Assembly: GCA_020433835.1 (NCBI GenBank)
Contig: JAGRBY010000389.1
Location: 1 to 6,857 of the forward strand
DNA from: Anaerolineae bacterium
Lineage (GTDB): Bacteria; Chloroflexota; Anaerolineae; 4572-78; J111
Direction: 5' to 3'
Length of the DNA stretch: 6,857 bases
The position numbers and the translations under genes are program-made. The notes below the pieces were generated by a model. The model was not told the origin of the DNA and did no database searches. It worked only from the letters and a program-made list of their open reading frames with translations. Below are positions 4,546 through 6,857 of the stretch, one piece after another. Positions within the stretch are counted from its first letter, which is position 1. The number at the start of each line of letters is the position of its first letter.

Positions 4546-5973
4546 ATGACTCGCGTGATTACGTCGGCGGCTGTGATTGGTGCCGGAACGATGGGAGCGG
4601 CTATTGCTGCCCTGTTGGCAAATGTGGGCTTAAAGGTGCTGCTGCTCGACGTGATGCCCCAGCAGCTTACCGCTGAAGAAACCGAAAAAGGACTAACTCT
4701 GGCGGACACAGTGGTGCGCAATCGGCTGGTGCAGGCCGGCTTCGAGCGGGCTTGCAAAGCCAAACCGGCCGCTTTTGTCGATGAAGCCGCCCAGCAGCGC
4801 ATCACGTTAGGCAATATCGAGGATGACCTGACCAAACTGGCCGAAGTCGACTGGATTATCGAAGCCATCATCGAGCAGCTTCCGGCCAAACAGGCGCTTA
4901 TGGCCAAAATCGAGGCTATTCGTTGCCCCAACAGCTACGTGTCCAGCAACAGTTCCGGCCTGCCGATGGCCGACATTGCCGCCGAACGCAGTACAAACTT
5001 TAAAAGTCACTTTTTAGGCACCCATTTTTTCAACCCGCCGCGCTATCTCAAACTGCTCGAACTGATCCCCACGGCAGATACCGATGCGACCGTCATCCAG
5101 ACCATCGCGCAGTTTGCCGAGACGACGCTGGGCAAAGGCAACGTCTACTGCCGCGACACACCCAACTTTATCGGCAATCGTCTCTACACCTTCAGCTACA
5201 GCTTTGCCGTCAGCCACGCTCTGGAGTACGGCTATACCGTGGCGGAGGTCGATGCGCTGACCGGGCCGCTGCTTGGCCGGCCTAAAACCGCAACGTTTCG
5301 ATTGCTGGATCTGATCGGCATCGACATCGTCAGCCATATGACTCATAATTTGGTCGATAGAATCCCCGAAGATCCCTATCAAGTTATTCTTCAAGACCCT
5401 AAACTCAACCGGCTGTTGGACATTGTCATGGAACGCCGCTGGCTCGGTAACAAAACCAGGCAGGGCTTTTACAAAAAAGTACCCGATAGCGATGAGCGGC
5501 TCACCCTATCGCTCGATCTTGACCAGCTCGATTACATCGCCCCCACAACGCCCGTGTTTCCCGCGGTCGAGGCCGTCAGCGACATCGAAGATTTAGGCCA
5601 GCGGATCACCGCGCTGCTTGACGAGAGCTGGAAAGCGGATAGGGGTGCGGAATTTGTCTGCTCCGTGCTCAGCTTTGAGTTGGCCTACGCCGCCTTTAGC
5701 GCACCACACATCGCCTACAACTTAAAAAGCATCGACGATACCATGCGCTGGGGCTTCGCCTACCAGGCCGGCCCCTTCGAACTGTGGGATAAACTTGGCG
5801 TGGCGGCGATGACCGAGCTTATGGAGTCGCACAATTTACCGGTCGCATTCTGGGTACACGAGATGCTCTCTGCCGGTTTCACCCACTTCTACAAAACCAT
5901 CGACGGCCAACGTGCCTTTTATGATTGGGAGACAAAGACGTACCAATCGCCCACCGAATTAAAATTGGCCTGA
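4546..5973 (+). CDS. 3-Hydroxyacyl-CoA dehydrogenase, FadN-like without the enoyl-CoA hydratase domain
   Basis: Oxidises (S)-3-hydroxyacyl-CoA to 3-ketoacyl-CoA with NAD+, the third step of beta-oxidation; cytoplasmic. The N-terminal Rossmann domain shows GAGTMG (12-17) and an acidic Asp35 that would bind the NAD ribose. Catalytic-site matches are the SSNSSG segment (133-138), His160 in THFFNPP, Glu172 twelve residues later (the known His-Glu spacing) and Asn211 in NFIGNR. A first C-terminal dehydrogenase domain spans about 205-310 (ending GFYKK) and a second, FadN-type copy about 365-465 (MRWGFAYQAGPFELWDKLG). At 475 residues it stops where FadN-like proteins of roughly 790 residues continue into an enoyl-CoA hydratase domain. 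A second in-frame stop follows five codons later and no hydratase remnant follows. The start is fixed by a strong AGGAGGG (4535-4541). It follows the acyl-CoA dehydrogenase on the same strand, probably in one operon. Confidence 0.95.
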   Translation: MTRVITSAAVIGAGTMGAAIAALLANVGLKVLLLDVMPQQLTAEETEKGLTLADTVVRNRLVQAGFERACKAKPAAFVDEAAQQRITLGNIEDDLTKLAEVDWIIEAIIEQLPAKQALMAKIEAIRCPNSYVSSNSSGLPMADIAAERSTNFKSHFLGTHFFNPPRYLKLLELIPTADTDATVIQTIAQFAETTLGKGNVYCRDTPNFIGNRLYTFSYSFAVSHALEYGYTVAEVDALTGPLLGRPKTATFRLLDLIGIDIVSHMTHNLVDRIPEDPYQVILQDPKLNRLLDIVMERRWLGNKTRQGFYKKVPDSDERLTLSLDLDQLDYIAPTTPVFPAVEAVSDIEDLGQRITALLDESWKADRGAEFVCSVLSFELAYAAFSAPHIAYNLKSIDDTMRWGFAYQAGPFELWDKLGVAAMTELMESHNLPVAFWVHEMLSAGFTHFYKTIDGQRAFYDWETKTYQSPTELKLA

Positions 5974-5974
5974 A

Positions 5975-5992
5975 CCAATCGCCCCTGATTGG
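5975..5992 (+). terminator. Weak hairpin after the hydroxyacyl-CoA dehydrogenase
   Basis: CCAATC (5975-5980) and GATTGG (5987-5992) form a 6-bp stem with a 6-base loop directly after the stop codon. A smaller dyad GTTGT/ACAAC (5995-6005) follows. Neither has a T-run, so termination is doubtful. Confidence 0.25.
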
Positions 5993-6081
5993 CTGTTGTA
6001 ACAACCCGCCCGGCCCGTTAGAATTGAGGGCATCTTCTACCAATTCTTGCCGTGGTGGTTAAACGACCGGTTCAATTTTTG

Positions 6082-6146
6082 GACAGGATTTACAAGATTT
6101 GAAAGATAAAATAAGTAAAAATCTTCTTAATCTTGTAAATCCTGTC
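6082..6146. repeat. Long inverted repeat upstream of the PhzF-family gene
   Basis: Perfect 18-base arms, GACAGGATTTACAAGATT (6082-6099) and its reverse complement (6129-6146), extend inward to about 23 of 26 paired positions, leaving a 13-base A-rich loop (6108-6120). The TTTACA...TGTAAA hairpin with GGATTT/AAATCC blocks resembles a dispersed intergenic repeat I have seen in many environmental bacterial genomes (recall, not checked). It has no coding potential; the short open frame crossing it on the minus strand is a by-product of the symmetry. TATTTTAG follows, so the RNA hairpin might also reduce read-through. Confidence 0.8.
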
Positions 6147-6162
6147 TATTTTAGCAATCCCC

Positions 6163-6174
6163 GAACTGGAGTTC
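6163..6174. promoter_or_regulatory. Short palindrome before the PhzF-family gene
   Basis: GAACT (6163-6167) and AGTTC (6170-6174) form a 5-2-5 dyad about 45 bases before the ATG. It may be an operator or part of the neighbouring repeat. I find no convincing -35/-10 pair near it, so the promoter of the downstream gene is unknown. Confidence 0.25.
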
Positions 6175-6218
6175 CGTCTCTTCATCCCGGCAAAACCAAA
6201 CAGCTTTAAGGAGCTATC

Positions 6219-6857
6219 ATGCAATTTTACATTGTCGATGTTTTTGCCGAGAAAAAATATGCCGGCAACCAACTGGCCGTTGTGCGCGGGGCCGAATCGC
6301 TCTCAACCGAGGAGATGCAGACCATCGCCCTGGAAATGAATTACTCAGAAACCACCTTTATTTTGCGCGATGAGTCACGCGACGGCGGCTACGATGTTCG
6401 CATTTTTACGCCCGTCCATGAAGTTCCGTTTGCCGGTCATCCCACGTTGGGTACGGCTTTTGTTATTCAGCAAGAGATTATTGGCGAGCCGGTTGAGCAG
6501 ATCATGCTTAACCTCAAAGTCGGCCAAATTCCTGTGTCAATTAGCTATCGCGATGATCAACCGAGCGAGTTGTGGATGCACCAACGCCCGCCCAGCTTTG
6601 GCCCAACCTTCGAAGCCGAAGCGCTGGCCGCGGCTCTTAACCTTGAAATCGACGATTTCGACACCCGCTTTCCCATTCAAGATGTGTCAACCGGTTTGCC
6701 TTTCGTTCTTGTTCCGCTACAATCTCTGTCGGCAATAAAACGTTGCCGGGTTAACCAAGAAAAGTTTGACCATTTTATTAAAAATTCAGAACGGGCCAAA
6801 GCGGTATTTATCTTCTGCCCCGAACCATACAGCGCCGAAAACGACCTTAACGCGCGT
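6219..6857 (+). CDS. PhzF-family isomerase-like protein (3' end outside window)
   Basis: The first 213 codons of a PhzF/diaminopimelate-epimerase-fold protein, open to the window edge. The start is set by TAAGGAG (6207-6213) five bases before the ATG. The typical N-terminal pattern is present: VDVFAEKKYAGNQLAVV (6-22), then YSET with Glu44 in the position of the catalytic Glu45 of PhzF, IFTP (62-65) and PFAGHPTLG (70-78). The fragment ends in NDLNAR, just before the expected second catalytic acid and the EDPATGS-type motif. Family length is about 260-300 residues, so some 50-90 residues are missing. PhzF itself isomerises trans-2,3-dihydro-3-hydroxyanthranilate in phenazine synthesis, but most relatives have unknown substrates and there is no other phenazine gene here. 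It is 245 bases behind the dehydrogenase on the same strand, probably a separate unit. Confidence 0.93.
   Translation, partial: MQFYIVDVFAEKKYAGNQLAVVRGAESLSTEEMQTIALEMNYSETTFILRDESRDGGYDVRIFTPVHEVPFAGHPTLGTAFVIQQEIIGEPVEQIMLNLKVGQIPVSISYRDDQPSELWMHQRPPSFGPTFEAEALAAALNLEIDDFDTRFPIQDVSTGLPFVLVPLQSLSAIKRCRVNQEKFDHFIKNSERAKAVFIFCPEPYSAENDLNAR

Noticed and set aside
6090..6272. A 60-codon minus-strand frame before and into the PhzF-family gene
   Set aside because: It runs through the inverted repeat and overlaps the start of a well-supported gene; its residues reflect the AT-rich hairpin.
6370..6738. A 122-codon + frame inside the PhzF-family gene
   Set aside because: The frame starting at 6219 carries all PhzF-family motifs through this region; this one is an out-of-frame shadow.
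1..6857. tRNA, rRNA, phage, toxin-antitoxin or defence genes
   Set aside because: I looked through both strands and saw no tRNA cloverleaf, rRNA segment, integrase, transposase or defence-type motif.

Overview
The window carries four genes on the + strand plus the very start of a possible divergent gene at the left edge. Moderate-to-high GC coding sequence is separated by AT-rich, hairpin-rich spacers. The gene complement (a PIB-4 type metal ATPase, an acyl-CoA dehydrogenase of the glutaryl-CoA dehydrogenase/ACX4 branch, a FadN-like 3-hydroxyacyl-CoA dehydrogenase and a PhzF-family protein) and the style of the intergenic repeats remind me of Chloroflexota (Anaerolineae-type) genomes. That assignment is inference from style; no marker gene is present to prove it.

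Layout. 1-56 (minus) is a possible N-terminal fragment of a gene running off the left edge, with its own promoter near 131-158. 57-599 is a 540-base regulatory and repeat region. It holds a 133-bp inverted-repeat element (226-358), a perfect TTAGG/CCTAA palindrome resembling operators of DtxR/MntR-type metal regulators (401-414), a strong promoter (489-516) and a 10-2-10 inverted repeat over the predicted transcription start (518-539). 600-3092 encodes an 830-residue P-type ATPase with SPC and HEGGT metal-site motifs, typical of Fe(II)/Co(II)/Zn(II)-exporting PIB-4 pumps. It is followed by an intrinsic terminator (3130-3162). 3187-3214 is a second strong promoter, which starts a probable fatty-acid oxidation unit: acyl-CoA dehydrogenase (3244-4416), then 3-hydroxyacyl-CoA dehydrogenase (4546-5973), separated by a tetranucleotide-periodic imperfect hairpin. 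After a 245-base spacer with a long, nearly perfect inverted repeat (6082-6146) comes a PhzF-family isomerase-like gene (6219 onward), cut by the window end.

How the parts work together. The ATPase is a separate transcription unit, bounded by its own promoter/operator region and terminator, and its upstream sites fit metal-dependent control. The two beta-oxidation genes supply the first (acyl-CoA to enoyl-CoA) and third (3-hydroxyacyl-CoA to 3-ketoacyl-CoA) steps. The second step is missing here: the dehydrogenase ends where FadN-like proteins normally continue into an enoyl-CoA hydratase domain, so a hydratase must come from elsewhere. The acyl-CoA dehydrogenase resembles glutaryl-CoA dehydrogenase but lacks the arginine that binds the glutaryl carboxylate, so I expect a plain short-chain substrate. 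I see no clearly new defence or mobile system. The most interesting material is the metal-regulatory region, the substrate-pocket change, the missing hydratase domain and the structured spacers.
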